A DNA stretch of 64,000 bases from Bacteroidota bacterium (GCA_020160935.1 JAIUPL010000021.1:1-64000), one strand, 5' to 3'. Positions 42,699 through 52,176 are shown, counted from the stretch's first letter. The notes: generated by a model not told the origin, from the letters alone. Made by a program: numbers and translations.

Positions 42699-44264
42699 TC
42701 AATTTGCGGCTAAAGGTTGGGGCTGATCAAGGATGGAAGACAAACCCATTTTTTCCAGCAACAATTCTGTCAGTGTTTCATACGGTATTACTTCAATGGC
42801 AAAATACTGGCGTGCAATTTCGGGCGTTTGGCTTTTGATACTGGCAAATTCCCGGTTTATCTTTTTCTTGTGGTTAACAGTTAGGTGGGGGTATTGTGCC
42901 AGTGTCATCACGATTCTGAAAAAACTGTTGCTGCGGCTATTCAGGTCATTGGCCAGCCAACGTTGGCGGTATTTTTCCAATGCTTCCACTGGAATTTCTT
43001 TGGCAGGCTTGCCAGCGCCTTGCGTGAGTTCGTACAACACCGGTAGAAGGATGAGCGGGATATTCATACCTTCTTTGTCTTTTTTGAGTACCTCGATTTC
43101 GTTGAAGAGTTTGCTGTAGCGGAACTTTCCGGCTACAGATTCTACTTCTTGAGGGTCGAGTTGGTTGAGTTGGGCAAGGAGGTGGAGGTAGCCGCCGAGG
43201 AGAAGCCAGTTGTCGTGGTAGATTCCTTCAACAGGAAACAATCGACAATCTACAAAAGTTTCATTATATATTTTTAGACTTTTATGATATTGCAGAGTAT
43301 AGCAACAATAGTAGAAGTATACTTCATTAAAACGAACCCAATTGAAATTATCAGCATCACGATACTCGTGAAAATACAAAAGCAACTTATTTATTTCATT
43401 AGTATCGTTCACCCTAAGGTGAGTAAAGCAAGACATTTTTTGTATGGCTATATTCAAAATCATTGTACGATTGGTATTCTTCTTTTTCACTAAATAATCA
43501 AGCATTATGCTACATTGTTCAAGCGCTTCACAAATTCTATTTACAGAAAATAAGTGAATTAATCGAATAGAATATGTATAAAAGTAAAAGGCAGAAGTGT
43601 TTATTAATTTAACAAAAGGATGAAGTTTTTCAAAATAATTGATGGCTTTGTATGAAGTTTCATGATCAGGCGATCTTTTCACAAAAAAATCTTCTATTAG
43701 TGTTTCGTAATAATCAGATGCCATGCTTTCATAATTTTTTATTTTCTCAAGATCTCGATTTAAATCTGTGTAATGTTGACATTTAGCCAAATTAGAAGAC
43801 CGCCTTTTGAATTCATTTCTGAGTAATTTAGATACATCTACTGCAATGTCAACGAATTCATATTTCATTGCCTGTTCTAGTACATCCTCCAATATTATGA
43901 TTGCTGGTCTCGTACACTTTCTAGCATATAAAATGATGGCAGTAGCATAATCTTTTCTAGTTGAATAGTATGCTTTAACCCTATCAGTAGGCATAAGATG
44001 GTTAATATCAACAAAGAATGTAAGCGTTTTTAGTTGTTGTATTAATCTATTTTTAAGTTTCAGGTAAGCAGGGTACTTAACATCATATGATTTAAATAAT
44101 TTCCTTACAGCCTCTTTCTCTGTGTAAACTTTATCATCAAGTAATATTTGTAAAAATTGCTCAGTTTTATTTTTTTTATTTTTGTTAGTATTAATAAGTT
44201 GAATTTCTTTTGAAAGGTTTTTATTTAAAAACCTGGCAAGTTCCTTAAGGTTATCAAAATCCAT
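42699..44264 (-). CDS. Large helical protein of unknown function, paralogue A
   Basis: 521 residues from MDFDNLKELARF, the start shared with its neighbour; an ATG at 44306 would add 14 residues. I recognise no family. It is predominantly helical with TPR-like spacing, has no signal peptide or membrane segment, and is rich in Tyr, Asn and Lys. It aligns along its length with the next gene: LKNRLIQQLKTLTFFVDIN, ARKCTRPAIIILEDVLEQAMKYEF, YHDNWLLLGGYLHLLAQL, FNEIEVLKKDKEGMNIPL, LEKYRQRWLANDLNSRSNSF, EVIPYETLTELL. The first two thirds of the gene are strikingly AT-rich, while the last third (42699-43250) has normal composition, which suggests a mosaic origin. Confidence 0.8.
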   Translation of the reverse strand: MDFDNLKELARFLNKNLSKEIQLINTNKNKKNKTEQFLQILLDDKVYTEKEAVRKLFKSYDVKYPAYLKLKNRLIQQLKTLTFFVDINHLMPTDRVKAYYSTRKDYATAIILYARKCTRPAIIILEDVLEQAMKYEFVDIAVDVSKLLRNEFKRRSSNLAKCQHYTDLNRDLEKIKNYESMASDYYETLIEDFFVKRSPDHETSYKAINYFEKLHPFVKLINTSAFYFYTYSIRLIHLFSVNRICEALEQCSIMLDYLVKKKNTNRTMILNIAIQKMSCFTHLRVNDTNEINKLLLYFHEYRDADNFNWVRFNEVYFYYCCYTLQYHKSLKIYNETFVDCRLFPVEGIYHDNWLLLGGYLHLLAQLNQLDPQEVESVAGKFRYSKLFNEIEVLKKDKEGMNIPLILLPVLYELTQGAGKPAKEIPVEALEKYRQRWLANDLNSRSNSFFRIVMTLAQYPHLTVNHKKKINREFASIKSQTPEIARQYFAIEVIPYETLTELLLEKMGLSSILDQPQPLAAN

Positions 44265-44353
44265 AGCGTGTAAGATTATTGGTGAAGAGTTGTTGTTTTT
44301 TGACATGTAAAGTTAAAAACACTCCTCAATAATACAAACACCAGTAATAAATA

Positions 44354-45871
44354 TTATTTTTTGTTATTCAAAAGTTCCCAAAGTGTTTCATAGGGAATTA
44401 TCTCTACTGCGAAATTTTGCCCTGCTACTTCTGGTGTTTCATTCTTTAAAATTTCCAGTTCTTTGTTGATTTTTTTCTCTGCTGCAGCTGAAGAATAGTC
44501 CTTTTTGGCAAAGGCAATCAGCATTTTTAAAAAACTGTCACTACGACGATTCATATCATTGGCCAGCCAGCGTTGGCGATACTTTTCAAGGGCGTCGATA
44601 GAAATATCTTTTTGATCATCGAAAGATTTTTGTGCCAAATGGAAAAGGATAGGAAGCAAGACGAGTGGTATGTTCATACCTTCTTTATCTTTGTCGAGTA
44701 CCTCAATTTCGTTGAAGAACTTGCCCAATCGGATGCTGCCTACTACTGGTTCTACTTCTTCGGGCTTTAATGCTCCTAGTTTTGAAAGAAGGTGTAAGTA
44801 GCCTCCAAGAAGGAGCCAATTATCATGATGACTGCCATCTAACAAGCCAAAGTTAGTTGATTTAGTTACTTTTTGATATACATTTAAAGCGTTCATATAT
44901 TTTTTCGAATAGGTACAATGATAAAAATAAACTTCATGAACTTTAAACCAGTTGAAATCTTGATCTTCAAGATTATTCAAACAATAATTAAACAAACTTT
45001 CAAACTCGTCTACATCATTCATTCTCAATTGATTATAAAATGCCATTTTTTGCATTGTAAAATTTACCAATGTGCTACGATTTGTATTTTTTCTTGGAAC
45101 AAGTATTTCTAAAGCATGATTAGTTAAATTCAATGCTTTTTCAATGTCATTTATTGACGAATATTTAATTAGACCAATATAATAAGTATAACTATGAAAT
45201 GCTGATGTATCTACGATACTAATTAGTGGTAACAATTCTTCAAAATACTCAGCGGCTTTCTTGTGAATTAATTCGTTGGGTGAACGTTTAGTAAGATAAT
45301 AACTTACTAATTCTTCATAGTAATCAATTGCCATTGATTCATACCTTCTCTTTTCTTCATATTTCCTATGTAAGTTTGTGTAATACTGATTTTTTTCATG
45401 GTCTCCACCACCACGTGCATATTGGCGCCGCAAAATCCTAGATACATCTGCTGCCAAATCAATAAACTCGTACTTTATTGCTTGTTCGAGTACTAATTGA
45501 AAAATATAGATGCCTGACTTATCTGCATTTCTTGTCATGAAAACGACACCTGCAGCAAAATCACGGTATGCTGTAAAGTAAGCTTTTGCTCTTTCGTTAA
45601 AGGCAGGTTGATTCACATCGACAAAAAACGCGGTATTGATTAGTTGCCTGATCAACTTATTCTTGAGTTTCCTGTAGTTTGGGTCTTTTGAGTCACTTTT
45701 GAAAAAAAACTTTGCCACATCATCCTCTGACTTGAACTTCCCTGAACTGATGCCATCGTACATCAATTCTGTTCGGCTTTTCTCCTCCCCCGGGTTTCCC
45801 AGCACCTCAATGCTTTTTATTTTATTCCGGGTAATGGTCTGTACCAGGTCTTTCAGTACATCAAAATCCAT
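44354..45871 (-). CDS. Large helical protein of unknown function, paralogue B
   Basis: 505 residues from MDFDVLKDLVQTI; the further upstream in-frame start is only a TTG at 45889. It is a paralogue of the gene 89 bases downstream on the same strand: LKNKLIRQLINTAFFVDVN, LVLEQAIKYEFIDLAADVSRILRRQY, YHCTYSKKYMNALNVYQ, HHDNWLLLGGYLHLLSKLGALKPEEVEPVVGS, FNEIEVLDKDKEGMNIPLVLL, ALEKYRQRWLANDMNRRSDSF, FAVEIIPYETLWELL. No signal peptide, membrane helix or catalytic motif is visible. Composition is AT-rich over most of its length. The two genes look like a tandem duplication. Function unknown; a helical-repeat scaffold is my inference. Confidence 0.8.
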   Translation of the reverse strand: MDFDVLKDLVQTITRNKIKSIEVLGNPGEEKSRTELMYDGISSGKFKSEDDVAKFFFKSDSKDPNYRKLKNKLIRQLINTAFFVDVNQPAFNERAKAYFTAYRDFAAGVVFMTRNADKSGIYIFQLVLEQAIKYEFIDLAADVSRILRRQYARGGGDHEKNQYYTNLHRKYEEKRRYESMAIDYYEELVSYYLTKRSPNELIHKKAAEYFEELLPLISIVDTSAFHSYTYYIGLIKYSSINDIEKALNLTNHALEILVPRKNTNRSTLVNFTMQKMAFYNQLRMNDVDEFESLFNYCLNNLEDQDFNWFKVHEVYFYHCTYSKKYMNALNVYQKVTKSTNFGLLDGSHHDNWLLLGGYLHLLSKLGALKPEEVEPVVGSIRLGKFFNEIEVLDKDKEGMNIPLVLLPILFHLAQKSFDDQKDISIDALEKYRQRWLANDMNRRSDSFLKMLIAFAKKDYSSAAAEKKINKELEILKNETPEVAGQNFAVEIIPYETLWELLNNKK

Positions 45872-46523
45872 AGTATAAAAAATTGACAATCAAATAATTA
45901 AGTGCAAAAACAGTCAATCTGCCCGGGTCAAAACGATGTAAAGTGTCCTTGTCAGGTTCATCCCGCTGTTATCATATTTGCACTGTCAACAATTCACCAA
46001 CAATCACCACGCCTTCGGTTCCGACAGCACAAAGTTAGTAAAAAAACAACACGGGTTGACGGAACAGCTAAAATGAACACTATGCAAATGTAAAACAATC
46101 TTAATCAAGCATTTAAACGCAATAAAAATCAAAATACGTCGCGTTTATGATCAATCTGACCGGATTGAAAAGGGGAGTTTTGTCCTTTTTTGAAGGGTAG
46201 GCTCGCCGGACTTTTGTGCCAGGATTTCAATCTAACACAAAATCATTCCCGGTCATGCCTATCATATTCTTCATCATCAGCCTGTTCCTCGCAAACCAAA
46301 ACGCAATCACAATTTCCCCAAAAGGGAATGGTACTACTATCCAAAAAACAGTTAAGAATACAGGAGAACCAACTGGTAGCGAAGATTTTATTATTGGGAA
46401 TGACATCAATCCATAATTACCCAATATTCTGTTTCAAAGAACTTTTCCGGGCCCCCGCCCCGAAACTCGAATATAATCTGTTCAAGATTAATAAGATATT
46501 TTGCTTCGTTTATCTTCCCTTGG

Positions 46524-46596
46524 GGCCTTCAACAGTGAAGGCCAAGCAAATTACGGGCCACCTTCCTTCTTTATGAGTAAAGAAGGAAGGTTGGCC
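46524..46596. repeat. Two strong adjacent hairpins
   Basis: Hairpin 1: GGCCTTCA (46524-46531), loop ACAG, TGAAGGCC (46536-46543). Hairpin 2: GGCCA plus CCTTCCTTCTTTA (46556-46573), loop TGAG, TAAAGAAGGAAGG plus TGGCC (46578-46596), with one bulged T. Both have four-base loops and GGCC ends and lack a U run, so they look like RNA structure rather than simple terminators. Confidence 0.65.
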
Positions 46597-46718
46597 ACCC
46601 TTTAATCCGCATCAAACACGGCATTTTGATAATCCTGTCAAATATAGCAATCTTTCTTTTGCCCACAACACGCCTCATTTTAGTGGGACTATTCCCAGGT
46701 CTAATCCCATTTATGTGC

Positions 46719-46749
46719 ACCGGAGCGCTCCCCCGCGCTCCGGTTTTTT
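46719..46749 (+). terminator. Orphan rho-independent terminator upstream of valS
   Basis: A perfect 10-bp stem ACCGGAGCGC (46719-46728) / GCGCTCCGGT (46735-46744) with loop TCCCCC and six T (46744-46749). It ends an unassigned plus-strand transcript from the gene-free region. Confidence 0.85.
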
Positions 46750-46770
46750 CTTTTTCAGCCGTGTCCGTGT

Positions 46771-46778
46771 TACCTTTG
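46771..46778 (+). promoter_or_regulatory. Bacteroidota -7 box TACCTTTG of valS
   Basis: An exact TAnnTTTG match, ending 52 bases before the valS ATG and downstream of the terminator at 46719. Confidence 0.55.
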
Positions 46779-46830
46779 CCGCCCATTCAGGATTCTCAAT
46801 CAAACAACACATCGACCGCTGCTGACGCAC

Positions 46831-49506
46831 ATGGAACTTTCGACCCGATACTCGCCTGCCGATACTGAAGACCGCTGGTATGCCCACTGGGAACGCCGTG
46901 GCTATTTCCGCTCTACTCCCGACGACCGGGAGCCATTTACCATCGTAATTCCCCCTCCGAACGTAACAGGTGTGCTTCATATGGGGCACATGCTAAACAA
47001 CACGATTCAGGATATTCTGATACGCAAAGCACGCATGGATGGCAAAAATGCCTGTTGGGTACCTGGTACCGACCATGCCAGTATTGCTACAGAAGCCAAG
47101 GTAGTGCGCTGGCTGCGTGAAGAAAAAAAACTGCGCAAGGCGGACATTACCCGTGAGCAGTTTATGGAATACGCCTACCAGTGGAAAGATAAGTATGGTG
47201 GCATTATTCTGAATCAGTTGCGCAGACTCGGTGCTTCCTGCGACTGGGAGCGCACCGCTTTCACTATGGACCCGCAATACTATGCGGACTGCATTCAGGT
47301 ATTTGTCGATCTGTACCAAAAAGGGAAACTGTATCGCGGACAACGGATGGTCAACTGGGACCCGGAAGCCAAAACCGTTCTGTCGAACGAAGAAGTACTG
47401 TATTTCGAAGAACAATCGCAGTTCTACCATATACATTATAAGAAGGAAGACGGCTCGGATGGCGTTGTCATTGCCACCCAACGCCCGGAAACCATTTTTG
47501 CCGATGTCGCAGTGGCCGTACATCCTAAAGATGCACGTTATGCACACCTTGTCGGACAAAAAGTAATGGTGCCACTCATCGGCCGCGCTGTTCCTGTCAT
47601 TGCAGACGAATATGTAGACATCGAACTGGGTACGGGCGCACTGAAAATTACCCCTGCACATGACCCGAACGACTACGAAATTGGACAGCGCCACCAACTC
47701 GATATCATCGACATCATTACCGATGATGGCCGAATCAGCGATCAATGCACGTTTACACCGCTCGTAGGCCTCGATCGCTTCGAGGCCCGCAAGCGCATGA
47801 AAGCCTTGCTGGAAGAAAGCGAAAATCTGGTAAAAATTGAAGATTATCAAACCAAAATCGGACGTTCTGAACGCACCAACGCCGTTGTAGAACCTAAACT
47901 TTCCCTCCAGTGGTTTGTAAAAATGGAGGACCTCGGCGCTCCAGCGTTGCGGGCTGTCTTGGAAGAAGAGATCAAATTTTACCCACCCAACTTCCAAAAC
48001 CTCTACCGCAACTGGATGGAAAACCTGCGCGACTGGTGCATTTCACGGCAGTTGTGGTGGGGCCAGCGCATTCCGGCCTGGTACCTGAAATCGGAGGGAT
48101 TGAGTCAGGAAACACATGTATTTGTAGCAAAATCCGTAGAAGAGGCCCTGCAAATAGCACGTGAAAAAACCGGAAACGCACAACTCGGTATGGATGACCT
48201 CCGCCAGGATGAAGACGTGCTGGACACCTGGGCATCATCCTGGCTGTGGCCTATCAGCGTATTTAATGGATTTAGCCAACCGGAAGGCGAAATCAACTAC
48301 TACTACCCTACCAGTGTACTGGTGACCGGCTGGGACATTATCTTTTTCTGGGTGGCACGTATGATTATGGCCGGCTATGAATACAAAGGCGCCCGGCCTT
48401 TCGAATCGGTTTATTTCACCGGTATGGTGCGCGATAAACAGCGCCGAAAAATGTCCAAGTCGCTGGGCAATTCTCCGGATGCCCTGAAATTGCTGGATGA
48501 TTTCGGCGCCGACGGCGTTCGTTATGGCCTGATGTCGAGCGCTGCTGCCGGTGGCGACATACTTTTTGATGAAAAACTGTGTGAAAACGGCCGTAATTTC
48601 TGCAATAAACTCTGGAATGCCCTGCGCCTCGTGAAAGGATGGCAAGTTACTGAAGTGCCTGAAAATGAAGAGGTTAAACGCAAAAACGAACTGGCCATTC
48701 TCTGGTTGCGTGAAAAACTCAACCAGGTGCTTGCCGAAGGCACCAATGATTTCAAACAATTCCGTCTGAGCGAAGCACTGCTCGGACTGTACAGTTTTAT
48801 CTGGGATGATTTCTGTTCCTGGTACCTTGAAATGATTAAACCGGGGTACGAACAGCCGATCGATCGGGCAACTTATGAAGCAACCCTCGATCTTTTCTCC
48901 GACTTAATGGTGGCCCTGCATCCATTTATGCCCTTCATCACGGAGGAAATCTGGCATCAATTGCGCGAGCGTGCTGAAGGGAATGATTGCTGTACACAGC
49001 CCTACCCTGCTATTTCCAGCGCCAATGCTACATTGATCAGCCAAGTAGAAACAGCCAAGGATGTAATCGCCAAAATCAGAGACCTGCGCAATCAAAACCA
49101 GATCAAGCCTCGTGAACCTTTGACTGTAACGGTTCAAAACAGCCCGGCTGTAGTCGAATTGTTCGGTGTAAGCGGCCTGCGGGAAATGATCGTAAAACTC
49201 GCCACTTTGAGCGAATTGAACGTGTCGGATACCGAACCGGCCAATGCTAAATCGTTTATTTCAGGTACCGATAAATACTACGTTGTACTGAATCAGGAAA
49301 TCGATGTAGAGGCTGAAATTCAAAAACTCAGCGCCGAACTCACCTACCAGCAAGGCTTCGCACAATCCGTTCAAAACAAACTCTCCAATGAACGTTTTGT
49401 AAATGGCGCACCCGCACAAGTCATTGAAAATGAACGGAAAAAATTATCCGACGCACAAACGAGGATAGCCATTTTGGAGGAAAGCCTGGGGAAACTAAGG
49501 CCGTAA
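46831..49506 (+). CDS. valS: Valyl-tRNA synthetase
   Basis: 891 residues. The class I HIGH site is HMGH in NVTGVLHMGHMLNN and the KMSKS loop is RKMSKSLGNSPDALKLLD. The CP1 editing domain (VIATQRPETIFADVAVAVHP, ITPAHDPNDYEIGQRHQL) clears Thr-tRNA-Val. The anticodon-binding domain and a C-terminal coiled coil (from ~AEIQKLSAELTYQQGF to the end) complete the usual ValS plan. The start METSTRYSPADTEDRWYAHWE-type N-terminus (here MELSTRYSPA) is normal. The gene stands alone between the gene-free region and a long inverted repeat. Confidence 0.97.
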   Translation: MELSTRYSPADTEDRWYAHWERRGYFRSTPDDREPFTIVIPPPNVTGVLHMGHMLNNTIQDILIRKARMDGKNACWVPGTDHASIATEAKVVRWLREEKKLRKADITREQFMEYAYQWKDKYGGIILNQLRRLGASCDWERTAFTMDPQYYADCIQVFVDLYQKGKLYRGQRMVNWDPEAKTVLSNEEVLYFEEQSQFYHIHYKKEDGSDGVVIATQRPETIFADVAVAVHPKDARYAHLVGQKVMVPLIGRAVPVIADEYVDIELGTGALKITPAHDPNDYEIGQRHQLDIIDIITDDGRISDQCTFTPLVGLDRFEARKRMKALLEESENLVKIEDYQTKIGRSERTNAVVEPKLSLQWFVKMEDLGAPALRAVLEEEIKFYPPNFQNLYRNWMENLRDWCISRQLWWGQRIPAWYLKSEGLSQETHVFVAKSVEEALQIAREKTGNAQLGMDDLRQDEDVLDTWASSWLWPISVFNGFSQPEGEINYYYPTSVLVTGWDIIFFWVARMIMAGYEYKGARPFESVYFTGMVRDKQRRKMSKSLGNSPDALKLLDDFGADGVRYGLMSSAAAGGDILFDEKLCENGRNFCNKLWNALRLVKGWQVTEVPENEEVKRKNELAILWLREKLNQVLAEGTNDFKQFRLSEALLGLYSFIWDDFCSWYLEMIKPGYEQPIDRATYEATLDLFSDLMVALHPFMPFITEEIWHQLRERAEGNDCCTQPYPAISSANATLISQVETAKDVIAKIRDLRNQNQIKPREPLTVTVQNSPAVVELFGVSGLREMIVKLATLSELNVSDTEPANAKSFISGTDKYYVVLNQEIDVEAEIQKLSAELTYQQGFAQSVQNKLSNERFVNGAPAQVIENERKKLSDAQTRIAILEESLGKLRP

Positions 49507-49507
49507 A

Positions 49508-49629
49508 GAGTTATGAGTTGTGGAGTTATGAGTTATGAGTATACTCACATTGCTTTCGGCCACTCTATCGTAAAAGCAATGAGTAGTGTGAGTATAACTC
49601 ATAACTCATAACTCCACAACTCATAACTC
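49508..49629. repeat. Inverted repeat after valS built from GAGTTATGAGTT words
   Basis: The left arm (49508-49556) starts 1 base after the valS stop and the right arm spans 49573-49629. The first 32 bases of the left arm pair without mismatch, and after a small offset ACTCAC and ATTGCTTT also pair. A further ACAACTCATAACTC unit continues to 49644. It probably terminates valS. Confidence 0.88.
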
Positions 49630-49697
49630 CACAACTCATAACTCACACCTGATAACTTTTTCCCTTTCTCCCTGTTTAGTGTCAAAACACTCAAACA

Positions 49698-50465
49698 ATG
49701 GCGATCACAATCTTACCAAAAGAAAAACAGGGATATGGTGCGTTCAATGGCGGCGAAATAGTTGAAAACAAACCTATTGGTTTTCCCAGCGACCACTCTA
49801 CCCTTCGCCCCTACTCCAACCTGTTTTATTGGGCTCATGCACGTGCTGTTGTAGACAGCACCATTGGCCTGCATCCGCATCAGGGATTTGAGATTTGCTC
49901 GTTTGTACTGAAAGGCAAAATCAGACATTTCGACACCAAACTGAACGAGTGGCGTCCTTTGGAATCTGGAGATGTTCAAATTATTCGCGCTGGCAATGGA
50001 ATCAGCCACTCGGAAGCAATGAATAAGGACGCAGAGATATTCCAGATTTGGTTTGACCCGGATCTGACCAAAACCATGAGCCAGCCGGCCTCTTACGATG
50101 ATTATCGTGCAGTCGATTTCCCGGTAGAATCTATGGAAGGCAGCAAAATTACCCGGCTGGCAGGGGCTGGCAGTCCATTTAAAATGGATACTCCAGGCAT
50201 AGAAATTGAACGGATTGACTTGAACAATGCCCACCATTCGATTCCAGCGAGCCCGACAAAAACATATTCTATTTACGTGCTGGAAGGGGAGGCAATCCTG
50301 AATGGAACACCGGCCCAAACATCAGATTTTGCACTCGTCAATGACGAACAAGTTCTTGAAATACAAGCCGATACATCTGCATCTTTGTTTCTGATTTCGT
50401 CTCCCAAACACCCGGGTTACCGGACTTATGCAGAATTGATGAAAGCGCGCATCGGCCAGCATTGA
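49698..50465 (+). CDS. Pirin-family protein
   Basis: 255 residues with two cupin domains. The N-terminal pirin motif reads PYSNLFYWAHARAVVDSTIGLHPHQGFEICSFVLKG (metal His in HPHQGFE), followed by SGDVQIIRAGNGISHSEAM and a second cupin with YSIYVLEGEAILNG. Some pirins act as quercetinases, others as redox-responsive regulators; this one cannot be assigned. A near-match -7 box (TAACTTTT) and a small palindrome AGTGT-caaa-ACACT (49678-49691) lie just upstream of the ATG. Confidence 0.87.
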   Translation: MAITILPKEKQGYGAFNGGEIVENKPIGFPSDHSTLRPYSNLFYWAHARAVVDSTIGLHPHQGFEICSFVLKGKIRHFDTKLNEWRPLESGDVQIIRAGNGISHSEAMNKDAEIFQIWFDPDLTKTMSQPASYDDYRAVDFPVESMEGSKITRLAGAGSPFKMDTPGIEIERIDLNNAHHSIPASPTKTYSIYVLEGEAILNGTPAQTSDFALVNDEQVLEIQADTSASLFLISSPKHPGYRTYAELMKARIGQH

Positions 50466-50535
50466 TGATATTTTGCGCGGTGAAATTTCCGATATAAATT
50501 GAATTTGAAATCGGGAATTTCATCGCAGATGCCCC

Positions 50536-50543
50536 TACTTTTG
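50536..50543 (+). promoter_or_regulatory. Bacteroidota -7 box TACTTTTG, 6 bases from the ATG
   Basis: An exact TAnnTTTG match, followed by TGCGCT and the ATG at 50550. It fixes the start codon and predicts a nearly leaderless mRNA. Confidence 0.6.
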
Positions 50544-50549
50544 TGCGCT

Positions 50550-51119
50550 ATGGTCACCGATTCCGTTGCTCTAATCCTTTGTGCCGCTTTTGTCTGTTGC
50601 CTCACCTCGATGGTTTCCCGGGATTGGGAAAACAGTATTTCCTGCACGTTCAAAAATCGCGATTTAATTCTCGCCTATCCCATGCAGCCCACTGCAGAGG
50701 CATACCGCTTGCGTGGCAGGCAGGCGACGCTGAAAATGGATACGCTTAGCAACTGGTACGATTCCGTAAAAAATTATGTGGAAATTGTGCGTCAGGATCA
50801 CCCAACACAGCCCACACTCGGTATTGCCATAGGGTTTGAATTCGATGAACAAAACGGCGAATATCCATACACGCCCTCCTATGCAGTACTACAATTAAAA
50901 GACTTTGGCTGGGGCGGCGTGGAGTTCAGCAAGCGCGATACACTCAACTACACCGGTATTTCCAACGATGTAAGCGATGACCTGCAAATTGAAATCGAGG
51001 ACTACCGAAACGACACTATTTTCGGGCATTTTTCCGGCTTGCTGTTGAGCGGCGCCGGCCCAATGGGCAGTATTGAAAACGGACGCTTTGCTGTAAAGGT
51101 TTACAGGGTTCAGAGGTGA
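50550..51119 (+). CDS. Protein of unknown function with N-terminal hydrophobic segment
   Basis: 189 residues. The N-terminus MVTDSVALILCAAFVCCLTS is a hydrophobic anchor or signal. The remainder looks beta-rich: FKNRDLILAYPMQP, IGFEFDEQNGEYPYTPSYAV, FGWGGVEFSKRDTLNYTG, IEDYRNDTIFGHFSGLLLSGAGPMGSIENGRFAVKVYR. The last segment resembles the closing strands of small lipid-binding-like or DUF beta-sandwich proteins, but I cannot name a family. ATG 50550 is preferred over an in-frame start 51 bases upstream, which precedes the promoter box. Convergent with the LuxE-like gene, 8 bases apart. Confidence 0.7.
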   Translation: MVTDSVALILCAAFVCCLTSMVSRDWENSISCTFKNRDLILAYPMQPTAEAYRLRGRQATLKMDTLSNWYDSVKNYVEIVRQDHPTQPTLGIAIGFEFDEQNGEYPYTPSYAVLQLKDFGWGGVEFSKRDTLNYTGISNDVSDDLQIEIEDYRNDTIFGHFSGLLLSGAGPMGSIENGRFAVKVYRVQR

Positions 51120-51127
51120 AAGGGCAT

Positions 51128-52123
51128 TTATTCCACCATAAGGTTGCATCCGCGCATTTCCGCCACATCCAGGCGGCCCAGCACTTCAAAACGACCGTCT
51201 TCATACACCCTGCCAACATCTTCTGTTTGTATAAAACTACAGGTATCGAGATTGGCAAGGTCAATAACATTCAGCACACCGGTTTTCCCGGGTCTTGTGA
51301 TACAAAATGGGTCGTTGATCTCTGTTGTCTGAATACGCATGGTAGCCATCGGCGCAAAAACCTCTCCCTCCATGGCATATGCCTGCGAAAGCAATTCCGT
51401 CATACCATATTCAGAATGAATGTGTTGCACATGGAAAGCCTGTCGCAATTCCTGATGCAGTTCGCTTCTGGTGAGTTCTTTTCGACGCCCTTTCATACCG
51501 CCTGTTTCCATAATTGTAACACCGGATAAATCCATGGGAAACTGCTCGGCAAAATCCAGCAAACCAAAACTTACGCCCAACAGCAACGTTTTATACCCAT
51601 GCAGACGGCATCTTACGAGTGTATGACTGAGTTGCTGCAGATCGTTCAGGAAAAAGCCGCTTTCTGAATATTTCGACAAGTGGATAAAATAGTCGGCCAT
51701 CGCTACCAGCGAAGACCCTGTACGTTCCAAATAGGACGGAAGCAGCGCCAAAACACACCACTCTGATGGATCGCCATAAAACTGCCCAAACCCTCGCCTC
51801 GTATTTTGCAGGTACCAGTCGACGGAGCGTACCAGGTGCTGCGATGGCGTTTGACCCGTCGTACTACTGCTCAGAAAAATCGTTTCAGGCGTCCAATCGC
51901 CGCTTTGTATTTCCTGTTTTTTGAAAAACTGGATAGGCAAAAAAGGAATATCAGACAGCCGATCAATCGTTTCAGGGTTGCGGCCAAGCAATTTCAGGTA
52001 TTTTGCATAAAAAGGATTGGCTTTCGCCTGATACCGAAAAACAGACAATGCGGTCGTTTCGAACTGCGCTGGCGACAAATCTGCCAGTAGTGGCAATAAT
52101 TCTGATCGTTCGGGTGTTTGCAT
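51128..52123 (-). CDS. LuxE-like acyl-protein synthetase
   Basis: 331 residues, resembling the acyl-protein synthetase (LuxE) family of adenylate-forming enzymes: FRYQAKANPFYAKYLKLLG, DIPFLPIQFFKKQEIQSG, the phosphate loop FLSSSTTGQTPSQH, MADYFIHLSKYSESGFFL, IMETGGMKGRRKELTRSELH, HIHSEYGMTELLSQAYA and the late GRVYEDGRFEVLGRLDVAEMRGCNLMV. It should activate a carboxylic acid with ATP and pass it to a protein or carrier. No acyltransferase, reductase or carrier gene is adjacent, so the pathway is unknown. ATG 52123 (MQTPERSELLPL) is preferred to the start 30 bases upstream. Confidence 0.82.
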   Translation of the reverse strand: MQTPERSELLPLLADLSPAQFETTALSVFRYQAKANPFYAKYLKLLGRNPETIDRLSDIPFLPIQFFKKQEIQSGDWTPETIFLSSSTTGQTPSQHLVRSVDWYLQNTRRGFGQFYGDPSEWCVLALLPSYLERTGSSLVAMADYFIHLSKYSESGFFLNDLQQLSHTLVRCRLHGYKTLLLGVSFGLLDFAEQFPMDLSGVTIMETGGMKGRRKELTRSELHQELRQAFHVQHIHSEYGMTELLSQAYAMEGEVFAPMATMRIQTTEINDPFCITRPGKTGVLNVIDLANLDTCSFIQTEDVGRVYEDGRFEVLGRLDVAEMRGCNLMVE

Positions 52124-52176
52124 TCTCACAAAAAAAGCCAATTTTTGGCACAAATTACGGCATAAATCTTTTCGCT

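Larger units (their letters stand above)
45872..46830 (+). other. 0.96-kb gene-free region with hairpins and an orphan terminator
   Basis: No ORF here has convincing coding character. It contains a weak hairpin with U run (AAAAGG 46168-46173 / CCTTTT, T to 46191), two strong hairpins at 46524-46543 and 46556-46596, and a perfect terminator at 46719-46749. The valS promoter box at 46771 lies after that terminator, so the terminator ends a different transcript. A small RNA or an unrecognised leader is possible. I found no exact TAnnTTTG between 46200 and 46700. Confidence 0.6.

Noticed and set aside
46216-46416. 66-codon ORF with a hydrophobic stretch in the gene-free region
   Set aside because: No promoter box, no family similarity and a neighbouring frame open in both directions; it looks like chance in AT-rich DNA.
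46600-46830. Val leader-peptide attenuator or T-box before valS
   Set aside because: The terminator looked suggestive, but the valS -7 box lies downstream of it. No valine-rich leader ORF is present, and no T-box specifier or antiterminator sequence is recognisable.
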